Shown here: piece after piece, positions 53,563 through 64,000 of the stretch
Numbering within the stretch: position 1 is the stretch's first letter
Layout of the letters: each line of letters opens with the position of its first letter
Assembly (NCBI GenBank): GCA_936432065.2
Contig: OW386285.2
Location: forward strand, 365,739,249-365,803,248
Reading direction: 5' to 3'
Length of the DNA stretch: 64,000 nt
Source: Rutpela maculata
Lineage: Eukaryota; Arthropoda; Insecta; Coleoptera; Cerambycidae
The notes under the pieces: model-generated
What the model was told of the DNA's origin: nothing
Databases searched by the model: none
What the model saw: the letters and a program-made list of their open reading frames with translations, nothing else
Made by a program: the position numbers and the translations under genes

Positions 53563-53935
53563 TTGTCCGCTTGGAAGAATGAGATTCAGAAATCGAAGAT
53601 TTGCGAACATGCCTGGGATAATGGACATAGAATAAACTGGGACTCGGCAAACATTTTAACAAAAGAGACAGATAGCAGGAAAAGAAAAATTAAAGAGTTA
53701 TAATGCTATCGAATGAGGATAAATGCGTGTCGAATTGTTCCGTAGTAAGTATCTATGGATACTGAATATAACAAATATATTCTTAATACTGTGTATTTAA
53801 TATACACAGCACACAAACATTTATAATACGCTTTGAGAAAGGAAACAGATTCGTTTTCCGAAACGTCAGCAAAATACGTAATTTTTATATTTTTTTCTTA
53901 TTCATTATTTGTAAAAACCACCCTCTAACTGATCC
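53563..53935 (+). repeat. Inverted second copy of the Penelope-like 3' region
   Basis: It is the inverse of 53,400-53,285 plus 52,228-51,840 without the inserted repeat: GATTTGCGAACATGCCTGGG, GTGTCGAATTGTTCCGTAG and ATATTCTTAATACTGTGTAT. Head-to-head copies are common for Penelope-like elements. Confidence 0.75.
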
Positions 53936-55027
53936 TTTAACATAAAAGTTATCACAGGTGTAGAGATTATTTTCCAGTAAAATACTGGTTAATTGTATTA
54001 TTTTGTAGATTTCACGACAAATTTCATAAAAAATGGAAAAGTGCGATTTTTTACGATTTTGCAATTCTGAATCGAATCGCGATCTCCATAATCGAATTCG
54101 ACAGGTCATTTTACATGGGAATATGACTTCAGTTTTTGTATGTCCGCGAGTTGCATAGGCCATTTCTATTTTGCATATTTCGGGGGTCTCGCTCTCCGCC
54201 TATGTGGAGGTTAAAATGTTTGATATAAATATATTTCAAATTCAGCTAGAACTTATTGATTGTTTCAACTTGGATAAATAATAACAAATATTCAGTAGTA
54301 CATTTTTTATCGCTAGTAATATTAAAATTTACATTAATTTTCTATATAAAGTACTCAAAATTTTAGTAGAATTTGAACAACAGAAAAATCAAAAAGCTTC
54401 TTTAAAAGGATTAATGTCCATTCTGTGCACTTTACATAATTTAGTTTTTGATGCTTTCAAATGGAGTTACCTACAGTTCCTTTTAATCGAGTTTAATTAT
54501 TTATTACGTTAATTAAAATGTGCTTTTAAATTTATCTCGTTACATTAAACATCCATTTGCAAAATGGCCTTTTTTCATTAAAATTACGTTACGCTATGTT
54601 AAACCTTATTTATACTTTTGTTTTAAAAACAATTGAAAACCTTAATTCCGCATTTTGTTTTATATTCTTTCTGTGTCTATTATTTTTCTGTGTACTATGT
54701 TTTTTTCTAATGGGCCATTAAAAGATATCACAGTGTGGTTTTCTAATTCCCTTAAAACCGCCTCTGTTTATCGACTTTTATAGCCAGTGCGATTTTCAAC
54801 GACTCCTTTATTTTATTTCGCAGTTATGGCCATGATAAAAGTTTTCGTCTGCCTGTGGCGTTGATCGATGAAGTTAGAAAATGGAGTTTTACAGCCAAAA
54901 ATATAAAACGAAGTAACACAATAATTTAGCTAAGTTTCTAGTAGTGGTTTTGTGGTTTCGTTTTTACTTTTCTCTTGTTATATATTTTCTTGAAGAAATC
55001 AAATAAAAATACAAATACTAAAATGTA
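53936..55027. other. No gene recognised
   Basis: This is AT-rich non-coding sequence with no repeat matched inside the window. Confidence 0.4.
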
Positions 55028-58000
55028 CAATGGTGCTCACCTTAAACTCACCACCCTTTGAGATGCTCCTTTTCTAACACGCCCCACTACAAATAAATTA
55101 TACATTCCGACATTCCGTATTTTAGGTAAGAGTGGAGACTGACGTCATACTTTTATTAGTTTTATTAGAATGTGACCAGTTGTTAGCTTAGGGTTCTGTA
55201 TTTCAAAGATTTTGAATGATATCAATTTTATTTATAACTTTCTCTCTCCACTATTTATTTATCTGATTTACGGATTCTGGACGCTAATAGATTTTCATAA
55301 ATTATTAACCTAACATTATTTGCAATAAAAACTGGCAATGTAAATACATTAAGTAAACAAGACAATTCGAAAAGTTAATGCAACCGGTTACCTCAAAAAA
55401 GATTCGAATCCAGAAATGAAGGTATTAAGTTGAATATACGTAATAATTAATCAAAAACAAACAAAACAAAAATATTAGTATCACTTATAATGAAATTAAT
55501 TGTGGTTAATTATATCATGCTAGTTTTGGAGTCTTGTGATTTTTCATTAAAATGAAGCGGTTAATAATTCCGTGATTTTGTCATACCTATTGGCGAAGTG
55601 CAAGAAAATGTAATGTTTTCGACAAACACATCATTTTTCAAATGCACAGATAGAATGGTAAACGTTTTTTATTATATTTGAAAAGTATTGAATAATTTTC
55701 CAAAGAAATGTCAGTGTGAATTTTTTTTAATATTTATTTTTATAATTTATATTGTTATTCCGACGTATGCAGAGAATTAAATTTAATTGGTAGATTTTCC
55801 GACAGAAACTATGCGCTAAGACCGTATATTTCATATAAATACATGGATATAGGTGATCAATGGAATATCAGTGTATATAGGGTGATTCATTTTGACCATC
55901 TATTAGAACTATATATGTAAGAAAAATAATATTGATCTGAAAATTTTTGGCAATGGTCCTAACTGGGTAGGATCTATTCAACGAAAACATTTTTCCGGTT
56001 ATACTGAAAGTTGATCCGAAATTTGTTATTTTAAATAGAGTGCTCCCATTTTTTTCTAGATTCTACAGAAAATTTAAAGGATATTCCGTTAAAGGTTCCT
56101 TATACCTAAAATTAATATTTCCTGAGATATTAATTTTTTTCCTAAATTTTGACAGAAAATTTGTATTATATAAAAATTATTACCTTAGTAATAATATTTG
56201 ATAGCACGTTGATTTTTTTAATGCGGGTAAGACAAGGCATTGGAGTTATTCATCATGTAAAAAAATTATCGAATATTAAAAAAAAGTCTTTTAAATTAAT
56301 GACAGTAGACCATATAAAAACAGCAAAATGTTATTTTTTCACCTGATCTCAATTATTGTTACTGAGATAGTTATAGGAACTTTTATAATCCACAATATTC
56401 ATAATAACTAATTACTACGTAGGAGCAACAGGGGCAGAGAAAATTGCAAAAACTTGCATTAAAGCAGAATATTCGCTTTTCTGGCTGCTGTAAATTGTAA
56501 AATATTAACAATAAAGAAAGATTGTTTAAATAAAAGTAGCTCTTTTATTCCCTACAATATTAATAATGCCCAATTTAGAGCAGAAGTAACAGGAAAGGAG
56601 ATAATCTAGAAAAATCTATTTAGAGCGCCATTTTTAAACATGGCGGCGGTAAGGGGAATCAAATTTTGAGAAGAAAAGGTTCTATGCAATTTTTCATATA
56701 AATTGAAGTTATAACGACTTGAAAATTGGGATATTAACTACAAAAAGAGGTATTTCAAACAGGTTTTTGTCAGATAACTCGAAAGGTATTATATTGAGCG
56801 AAAACATGCAACAGACAAATAAGAAAATTACTAAATTGAGGATGAATTTCCTTTTTTTCTAATTTCTGTAGAATTAACAGTTTTGGGGATCTGGAAGTAT
56901 AAAGGTGGCGTAAGAAGTATTTAGTTTAAATGTTAAATATCTTAGAAATTATGGCACTTACCTTAAAAATGCCAATTATCAAACTGAAAGCCTATTAATC
57001 ATGCTTTCAAATGATTGTTCGATTATTTCTATAACATATAAAACGAAAAAGTTATAACAAAAACAATGTACTTCTTCACATTTTTTTAAACAAAAGACGT
57101 CGCCATTTTGTTAATATAAGTAGTCAGTAATTAAAAAATAATTCCTATATACTATTATTCGTTAATATATAGTATGATCTAGACGTTCAAATTTTTTCGT
57201 TCGTTTACAGCGCTTGGTTTAGAAAAATATGATATTTTAAACTGTAAAGGGATTTTAGAAAAAAAAACGTAGTAGCATGTTTCTTTGCAAATATCTCAAT
57301 AAATATTAGTTTTAGCGAGAAAATAGTGGACCCGAAAAATTAAGCTTATAAATTGAGAATGAATTTGATTTTGTTATATATTTGTGTTGGATTGACACTT
57401 GACAGTTTCGAAGATATTTAAGTTTATAAAAGGTATCCGACCGCTTACAGGATGAAGTATTTAGTTTAAATGTTGAATATCTTAGAAAGTGACACTTTTA
57501 TTAAAAATTTTATGGGACAAAGTTAAAGATAATAATTAATCTATTTTTAAAACGATTTTTTGTTTCTTACTATATCATAAAAAATAAAGAAGTTGTGGCT
57601 GATACAATGTGGGTTTTCACATTTTCTTTTAACAAAATGTTGCCATTTTGTTGTAATTGCCCAGTAATTAACTTTTTTTTCTTAAAAAAATGCTGTTTTT
57701 CGTTAATATAAAGTATCACCTAGATGTTCAATTTGTCCGTTTAAAACACCTGTTTCAGAAAAAAATTTCGTCCGCCATATTGGAGCCGCCATTTCAATTC
57801 TTAAATTTTGGCCTCAGATTCGTAATTAGCGATCCCAGAAACATAACTATGCTGTTTCAAAAATTAACCAGTAATACTTTTTCAATTATTGAATATTAGC
57901 ATTTTTTGATGACATCTCTATCTCAATTACCAAGTGTCGAATCGAAAATCAAGTAACACATTCTTGAGGCACTTTTTTGAGTAGAATCCGTTGTTGATAA

Positions 58001-58710
58001 GAGAAGAAAATTATGCATGCCTCAGTTTTCGAAATATAGATATAACTTGTGTTTTTTAAATGGAACCCCACAATTTAACGGGCTTTAAAACGATGTAATA
58101 CTTGACCTTGGGGTGGGTCCTACCACCGCTTAAGGATTTAAGTTTCGAGATCAACAATACCCAATAAAAGTACCCCCCTTGATAATAAAATTGACGGATC
58201 CGAGCGTTTGTCGAAAAAATGATCATAGAAAGAGAAAACACGCCAGTTTCGTTTTCGGTGGGCCACCCTGTATAATAGGTATGGTGTAAGTAATCACTAT
58301 ATATTGGTGAATTTTACTGATGTTTGCTAGTGCATCCTTAGAGTATTTCAGCTTTCGAAAGTTTTCTAATTGACTATTTGCATTAATTTTTTGAATCACC
58401 CTGTATTACTTACTTATAGCGTCAGTTATTTTATATGCATTGCCATTTATACTGCAAGCATAATCAGATCAATTTTATTTATTCTACTGAATATCCGATA
58501 CGTCCCACAATCAGATAATTGAAGAATGAAAAGAGAAATGAAATGAAATAAAAAATGTTTATTTATCCACATTGCATAATTCCAGGCCGTCGTGTATCCT
58601 ACAATGTTAGTCGCCACTTTGACCTAAACTACCGAATTTAATTATTTGTAGTGGGGCGTGTTAGAAAAGGAGCATCTCAAAGGGTGGTGAGTTTAAGGTG
58701 AGCACCATTG
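55028..58710. mobile_element. 3.7-kb TA-flanked element with near-perfect 69-bp inverted ends
   Basis: The ends begin CAATGGTGCTCACCTTAAAC and are inverted copies over about 69 bp, ending in CCCCACTACAAATAA. The dinucleotide TA lies at each side (55,026-55,027 and 58,711-58,712), as for Tc1/mariner-type insertion. The interior has no transposase frame. It has repeated phrases (AAGTATTTAGTTTAAATGTT at about 56,918 and 57,451), and TAGGGTGATTCA / TGAATCACCCTGTAT motifs near 55,880 and 58,395 may mark a nested element. Confidence 0.8.
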
Positions 58711-59835
58711 TACCTATAAGCAGTGTGCTTTATTATTTTTGGATATTACTTTTACTTTCGTATACTTAACTATATGAATAAAAAAGTACAGTGATATTGA
58801 AGATAACAAACATGTTTCGTGTAAAATAAAAAACAATTGCCTGTGTAAGTCGTGATACGAAAAAAAATATATTATTTTTTGACAAAACATCCGATGTAGG
58901 TATTACTGTGGAGTTTTACTACAAACAAATAGACATCTTAATGTTTTATTAATTCAAAACTAATAATGTTATCATGAATCTTGAATCCGTTTACGTTTAC
59001 ATTGTTTTATAAAGTAATTCTTAAAGTTTACTTTTAGTAGAGTCAAATTAGGGCTAAAAAATTCGCAGTGTGAATTGTCTGGTCAGGACAATTTTTTTAT
59101 TTTAACCTATTCAGGGAATCAACTTAAGTTCACAGTTCAGTTTTGCAGTTTCTGCGATGTCGGCGTATTGTTTAAACAATTTAATTTTTTAGGCCGTGTT
59201 TTCCATCCGTTTTCTTTGAATATCTCGAAATCTATAAGTCCTATGGTAAACAACAAAAAGAAGGAAAATGTTCGTTATGAGCTGTACAATAAAAGTACAT
59301 AAACTGTAATTCATTCCAATTGTTATTATTTAAAAAAAAAATTAATATTGCAAAATTATGCGTTTCTAAACAAATCACTGTTCTTTAAAAAATAACGGAA
59401 AATAATGGATAATATTCAATGAAATTTTGGAGACATTATAAGGAACAATCGCCACTTAATATTTCAAATCAAAATGATTATTAAAACGGCTCAAATATAC
59501 AGTTGTTGCTAAAACTTTGAACCCTTGCGAAATCCTGCCATCAAGGCCAAGAAATGCGTACTATGGCTCAAATTGTAACTTTTTAAAAGTACTTTAAGGT
59601 CACAAAGAGGGAATTTTTTTTTAATTTAAACCCTTTTTTATTCCAGTTGTTTATAATATTCCAAATTGTAGTTATAAACAAATTCAAATAATGAAATAAA
59701 AAACGATAAAAGAGTAATGAAAGTAGATTAAAAAAGCCAACTTAAAAAAACATTTGGAGCTGAGATACGTTAGTTTTTACGTTTAGGTCACTAATAAATA
59801 AACAAATCGATATTTCTTATTGAAATTTGAACTGA

Positions 59836-61302
59836 TATGATAAATATCGCTCGTAGAGAAGAAATTTTCATATCATTGTGTTAGTGAATGAATTCTGAAC
59901 AACTTTCAAAATGTCCGTCTGTCCGTCCGTCCGTCCATCACGTTTCTTGTAAGCACGATAACTTAAGAAAGAAAAGTCCGACTGTATTGAAATTTGGAAA
60001 GTAAGTTTGTGTTAGCTAGAGGAAGAACCCCATTGTTTTTGAAGAAAATCAATCAGTAAAGTTATTAATCATTTAATTAAAAAAAAATTATTTTCTTAAT
60101 TTTTGTCGCTTGCACTAAAATAGAAATCTTGCGAAATGTTATCTCTATAATATATATATTTTTTTGTTTATGCATTTTACTAACATATATTTTATAATAA
60201 TACATCAAATGCGTTGAAATATGATTCTCGAAAGATATATATTACAGACATTCAATTTTTGTAGTAATCTGTGATGGTGCAGTGGCTAAAGTTTTATCTG
60301 GCAATCCAAACATAACCCCACTAGCGGACTACGTCCAAGAAATCTCCCAGAAATTCTATCAATTCAAACTGGGTGATAATCCTCTTACCCGCAACATAAC
60401 CCGAATTAGACAGCATAATGCCATACTTTTCGATATAAGACTCCCCCTACCATACCAGACGTTGCCTATTTCCGGCAACTTCCTTAGCCAAACTTTCCAC
60501 TACTACAACTTATCACTATCCTAAACTTTGTCCTTTCTCTACTTACATCTTTAATATTTTTCTATTCCCTCTCTGTTTGTTTATTTTGTTCTCGTTCATC
60601 CTTTTCTGTTCTTTTGTCCATTTTTGTCTCCAAATTCCATTTAGGCCGATAAATTTATAAAAATCCTAACTCTTTTAATCCTTAACTTTCATTTCACCAC
60701 ATTTTCCTGGCAGGAAGACCACCAGGGTGGAATTGCTTCGAACGGGTTTTTTCGTTGAGTTTTGTTTTCCCGTGCCAGCAACCAAAATTTCAACGTGTTC
60801 GCTCTCGTGTTGTGCGCGAAATCGATAATTCTACTGTGCTATTTTAGTTATTTTTAGATATTTTCATATATCATGTTTTTTAAAAGTTATTGTTAGTTTT
60901 AAGTTTATACCTTTTAAACAGGAGCTCTAACCCCCTCACTAACTATTGTTTAGTCAAACCGGACCTGCGCCGCCCAGCCTTACACACACCACGGCGCTGC
61001 GCGCCGTGTATGTCTGGCTGGCTCCGGGACAGTTTCCGGGGAGACACATATTTATAATTTAATTTAAATAAAGTATTGTTTGATTTGATTTTTTTTGGCA
61101 ATCCAAAGGTCTTGCGTTCGAATCCCCGACAGGTTGGATGTTTTTTTTTCAATTTTTTTTCATATATTTTTTTCACACCAAAGTTGGTATCACAAAATTC
61201 AGGCTGTCCAAAAACTAATATTATTTATAAGAAAACTGCGAAGAGTATCCTATAGAATGTGTAACAATTATATAAAAAGCTCAGTAAATTGGCGAAGAGT
61301 AC
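59836..61302 (+). mobile_element. tRNA-like-segment element, copy 2, split by a LINE
   Basis: This is an inverted relative of 31,115-31,836. It has the GTCCGTCCGTCCGTCC tract near 59,920, the A-box-like GGTGCAGTGGCTAAAG near 60,276, and after the LINE insertion the B box GTTCGAATCCCC near 61,116. It ends GGCGAAGAGT at 61,300. The outer end on the left is missing. Confidence 0.7.
60311..61096 (+). mobile_element. 5'-truncated LINE 3' end with 11-bp target duplication
   Basis: The duplication GGCAATCCAAA lies at 60,300-60,310 and 61,097-61,107. The insert carries the last 71 codons of a jockey-like ORF2 (stop at 60,522-60,524), a 3' UTR with a CACGGCGCTGCGCGCCGTG hairpin near 60,990, and an AATAAAGTATTGTTTGATTT tail. 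The gap-free coding end suggests a recent insertion. Confidence 0.85.
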
Positions 61303-61309
61303 CTACGTT

Positions 61310-61860
61310 TTTAGCTTGTTTTGTTTCTGCTACTTGAAAATAATCCAAAGCTACAATTGTTAAAATATACTGTATAGAGGCCCGAAAGTGGGGTCTTTAG
61401 CGATTTTGTTTTGATATAAACTGTATATGGTTGTATTCCTTGGAGCAATGGGAAGTATCTGAAACTATTTTAAAGATTATGCCATTCATGATTTTTTAAA
61501 TATTTATAATAAACCGAAAATAAACGCATATTTCCCTCTCGCTCGCTTAAAGTCGCTAGATAGTTCAGTGGATGAGGCGACTAGCACTTTTAATTCAGGA
61601 TGTGGACGTCTCGGGTTCAAATCCTGCTCCCGAAATATATTTTTTGATTGTATCAGTGATATTAAAAGTTTTATAAAGCTGTATACATGAACATAAGGGT
61701 AGTTGTTCAAGTTAGGTTGGTTTACCATTTTCGTGACAAAAATTAAAAAAGTTATAAAAAAATTGAAAATGTGCATTATGTTCTCAAAACCGCTTTATTC
61801 GATGTTATTTTAACAATTGTAGCTTTGGGTTATCTTTAAATAGCAGAAACAAAATAATAA
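61310..61860. repeat. Small foldback enclosing a second tRNA-like segment
   Basis: About 55-bp arms at 61,310-61,370 and 61,805-61,860 are inverted (TCCAAAGCTACAATTGTTAA). Between them are the repeat shared with 20,608-20,724 and a tRNA-like stretch at 61,555-61,640 with AGTTCAGTGGATGAGG and a GGTTCAAATCC B box. It does not fold into a proper acceptor stem, so it is not called a tRNA gene. Confidence 0.6.
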
Positions 61861-62726
61861 TGATTGGAGAATAACCAGCCCAAATTTCAAGAAGAATTAT
61901 CGATTTGTTTATTTATAAGTGACCTAAACGTAAAAACTAAGTATCTCAGCTCCAAATGCAAGTAGAGCATTATTTTTTTTTCAAAAGTTAGCTTTTTTAA
62001 TCTACTTCCATTACTCGTTTACCGTTTTTAATTTCATAAATAAACCAGAGAGTTACTTGAATTTGTTTATAACTAAAACTATGAACAACTGCAATAAAAC
62101 AGGTTTAAATTTTGAAACAATTTTTTTCTCCTTGATCTTAAAGCACTTATAGAATGCTATAATTTGAGCCATCATCATTTCTTGGTCTTGATGGCAAGAT
62201 TTCACAAGGGTGCAAAGTTTTAGCAACAATTGTATATTTGAGCCGTTTTAGTAATCTTTTTTATTTGAAATTGTAAGTCATAATCGTACTTTATAAGAGC
62301 TATATTTTTCCAAAATTTCATTAAATATTATCCATTATTTTTTAAATAACAGTGATTTGTTTAAACGCGCATAATTTTGCATTGTTCAATTTTTTTTTAA
62401 ATAATAACAATTGGAATGAATCATAGTACAACTCAAAGCGAACATTTTTCTTGTTTTTATTGTTTTCGAGATATCCAAAGAAAACCGATGGAAAACCCGG
62501 TCTAAAAAATTAAATTGTTTAAATAAACAATATTCCGACCTCGCAGAAACTGCAAAACTGAGCTGTGTACTTATGTTGTCTCTCTCAACACGTTAAAACA
62601 GAAAAACTGCCTTGACCAGACGATTTGCATTAAAATCCTAATTTGACTCCACTATTTGGTTCCATAAACAATTATTTCCACATATAGTCCAATCATTTGG
62701 TAGTTTTTACCTGGAAAGTTTTGGAG

Positions 62727-62945
62727 AAGTTCTGATTTTTGGCTCTTTTATGTTTTTTGGTGTGCTGATTACGAATTTCCACTTTGCACCTCGAAAAATT
62801 TCGGGAAATGTCAAATAAAGCAAACTTCTTCTTTTGAAAACATTTTTTTAAGTTCTGATTTTTGGTTTTTGTATGTTTTTCGGGGTGTTGATTACGAATT
62901 TATACTTTGCCAATTCGAAAATTTCCGGAAAATATAAAAAAAATC
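62727..62945. repeat. Tandem duplication, 123-bp unit
   Basis: Two units share AAGTTCTGATTTTTGG, TATGTTTTTCGG and GATTACGAATTT. They do not encode anything. Confidence 0.75.
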
Positions 62946-63069
62946 TCAAAGAAACCCAAAAAGTTCCTTTTTTGATTTTTTCCTTATGACATGAAAACTT
63001 ATGTACTTTTCGAGAAAAATTAGTACCTGCAAATACAAAATACAGAGAGTAAGCAGAGAACATTATTAT

Positions 63070-64000
63070 TTATAGTTTTCTTAAATGTGTAGGAATATAA
63101 TATACAAGAGAAATATGTACTATGTAATAATTAAACAGATTATTAGAATCGTCTTGGCCCTTTATCGCAGAAGGTCCGGGCTGTCCGAAGTCCTCGTTCT
63201 CTTCATCCCAAGAATTTCGTTCTCCTAGAAAAGACGTAAACAAATGTAATGCTGACTGTGTCAAAGGAATTGGAATATTAAAGATGATATGTATAGTTGT
63301 GTTCGCAAATTAAATGTATCAAATAAAAATACCTTCTGATTGTTTCGCCTGAAAAAGAAGAAAATATGTAGAACAGTTTTGTTAATTCAATGTAATTCTA
63401 TCAAGGTGTGACTAACGTATAAATCAATCGGAAGTAGGATATTGAAGAATGCAAAGTTGCGTTCGTAAAAGTAGTATTCAAAATACCTTTGGATTATTCT
63501 GCTTCAAGTTTTTGATCTCATCCTCGTACATATCAGCTTTCTCCAAGTTGTCGCAGTTTACTTCACAGCTTAAACAAATTTGCGAACAGTATAGACCTGC
63601 CTTTTTATAGCCACAATTCCCTCGGCAGCCTTTCTTACATTTGCATGAAATGTGATTTAATATAGCTTCTGGAGCGTTTTCCACCCACATTCCTCGGGAT
63701 TTTTTTCATATACACGAGATGATACTGTCCATCAACTGTTATTAAGTTAGGAACTGGCCCAACACTTCGTAGTATGGCTCGTCCATATTCATCATTACGT
63801 TTTTCAGCGAGTTGTATAACGTTTTCTCTAACTTAACCGCCTAACACTACTACACTATTTCGCTTAGAAGCAGGAAGCCTTTTTTGCTCCTGTATAGATT
63901 CTGGTGTTATCAGTATTCCACACAAAAAACAGAGATCTTTGAAGCCAAGGCCAGGTACAAACGAGCGTAATTGAAGCGTTTGACCACTCTGTTGTGCTCT
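63070..64000 (-). pseudogene. Cys-rich CXC-type gene with micro-exon, partial and probably broken
   Basis: On the minus strand the window edge reads FVPGLGFKDLCFLCG and later VPNLITVDGQYHLVYMKK, patterns I recall from uncharacterised insect multigene families. A Cys-rich exon follows (CKCKKGCRGNCGYKKAGLYC), ending at a donor at 63,486-63,485. A 16-nt micro-exon (63,333-63,348) with clean AG and GT borders and a last exon from 63,224 to a stop at 63,070 keep one frame (GERNSWDEENEDFGQPGPS). Two defects are visible upstream: an in-frame TAA near 63,830 and a one-base shift in a run of seven A's at about 63,704-63,710. It could be a pseudogene, or the shift could be a sequencing error. The 5' end lies outside the window. 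Confidence 0.65.

Larger units (their letters stand above)
59037..62653. repeat. 3.6-kb foldback with about 780-bp arms
   Basis: The left arm 59,037-59,833 and right arm 61,876-62,653 are inverted copies. Shared phrases include AGTCAAATTAGG near the outer ends, CTTGATGGCAGGATTTC-like phrases and GAGCTGAGATACG near the inner ends. Identity is roughly 80-85% by eye. The 2.04-kb centre holds the tRNA-like element copy 2, a LINE insertion and a smaller foldback. Confidence 0.85.

Noticed and set aside
61555..61640. Functional tRNA gene on the + strand
   Set aside because: The B box is clear, but no matching acceptor stem could be drawn; it lies inside a repeat.

Overview
This window is AT-rich nuclear DNA from an animal, most likely an insect. 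The evidence is short introns, a THAP-domain exon, non-LTR, Penelope-like, Ty3/gypsy, Crypton, hAT and Tc1/mariner-like elements, a 5S-derived SINE, and many MITEs and foldback repeats. No ordinary conserved host housekeeping gene was recognised.

Positions 1 to about 16,040 hold an almost complete Maverick/Polinton-type endogenous virus of the adintovirus kind, with its reading frames intact. On the + strand, left to right, come a spliced protein-primed DNA polymerase B, a small hydrophobic protein and a Cys-rich zinc protein. A minus-strand block follows: chromodomain integrase, fibre-like coiled-coil protein, an unassigned Polinton protein and the FtsK/HerA-type packaging ATPase. A tight divergent promoter then leads into the + strand virion block: parvovirus-type phospholipase A2 fused to an adenovirus-core-like tail, adenain-like protease, an unknown protein, penton-like minor capsid protein, a small basic protein, double-jelly-roll major capsid protein and a possible DnaQ-fold protein. 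Two small minus-strand genes close the element, one of them OB-fold-like, upstream of which lie a TATA box, G-rich tandem repeats and a CRE/ATF palindrome. The left terminal repeat must lie outside the window and the right end could not be fixed. Together these genes cover replication, integration, packaging, capsid building and maturation. The most interesting detail is an in-phase A_AAA_AAC heptamer two codons before the stop of the phospholipase gene, followed by a perfect 10-bp stem. It would place the ATG-less start of the protease frame in a -1 frameshift fusion.

From 16 to 64 kb the window is a graveyard of mobile elements with clear nesting. It includes LINE reverse transcriptase remnants (16.5, 19.6, 33.5-36 and 60.3-61.1 kb), a solo LTR (26.2 kb), and two near-identical 735-bp elements with 8-bp target duplications (27.8 and 34.8 kb). 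A Crypton tyrosine-recombinase pseudogene (29.2-30.7 kb) is split by a MITE. There are long palindromes at 19.7, 36.7 and 59-62.7 kb and two hAT MITEs with 8-bp duplications (37.9 and 42.5 kb). Other pieces are a Tc1/mariner-like pseudogene (41.3 kb), a five-plus-copy repeat family with a terminal hairpin, a Penelope-like GIY-YIG remnant (51.8-53.5 kb), a 5S rRNA-derived SINE (52.5 kb) and a 3.7-kb TA-flanked element with near-perfect 69-bp inverted ends (55.0-58.7 kb). Host-like coding sequence is limited to a THAP exon (38.7 kb) and a cysteine-rich CXC-type gene with a 16-nt micro-exon at the right edge.

All assignments were made by eye from motifs; no database search was run.
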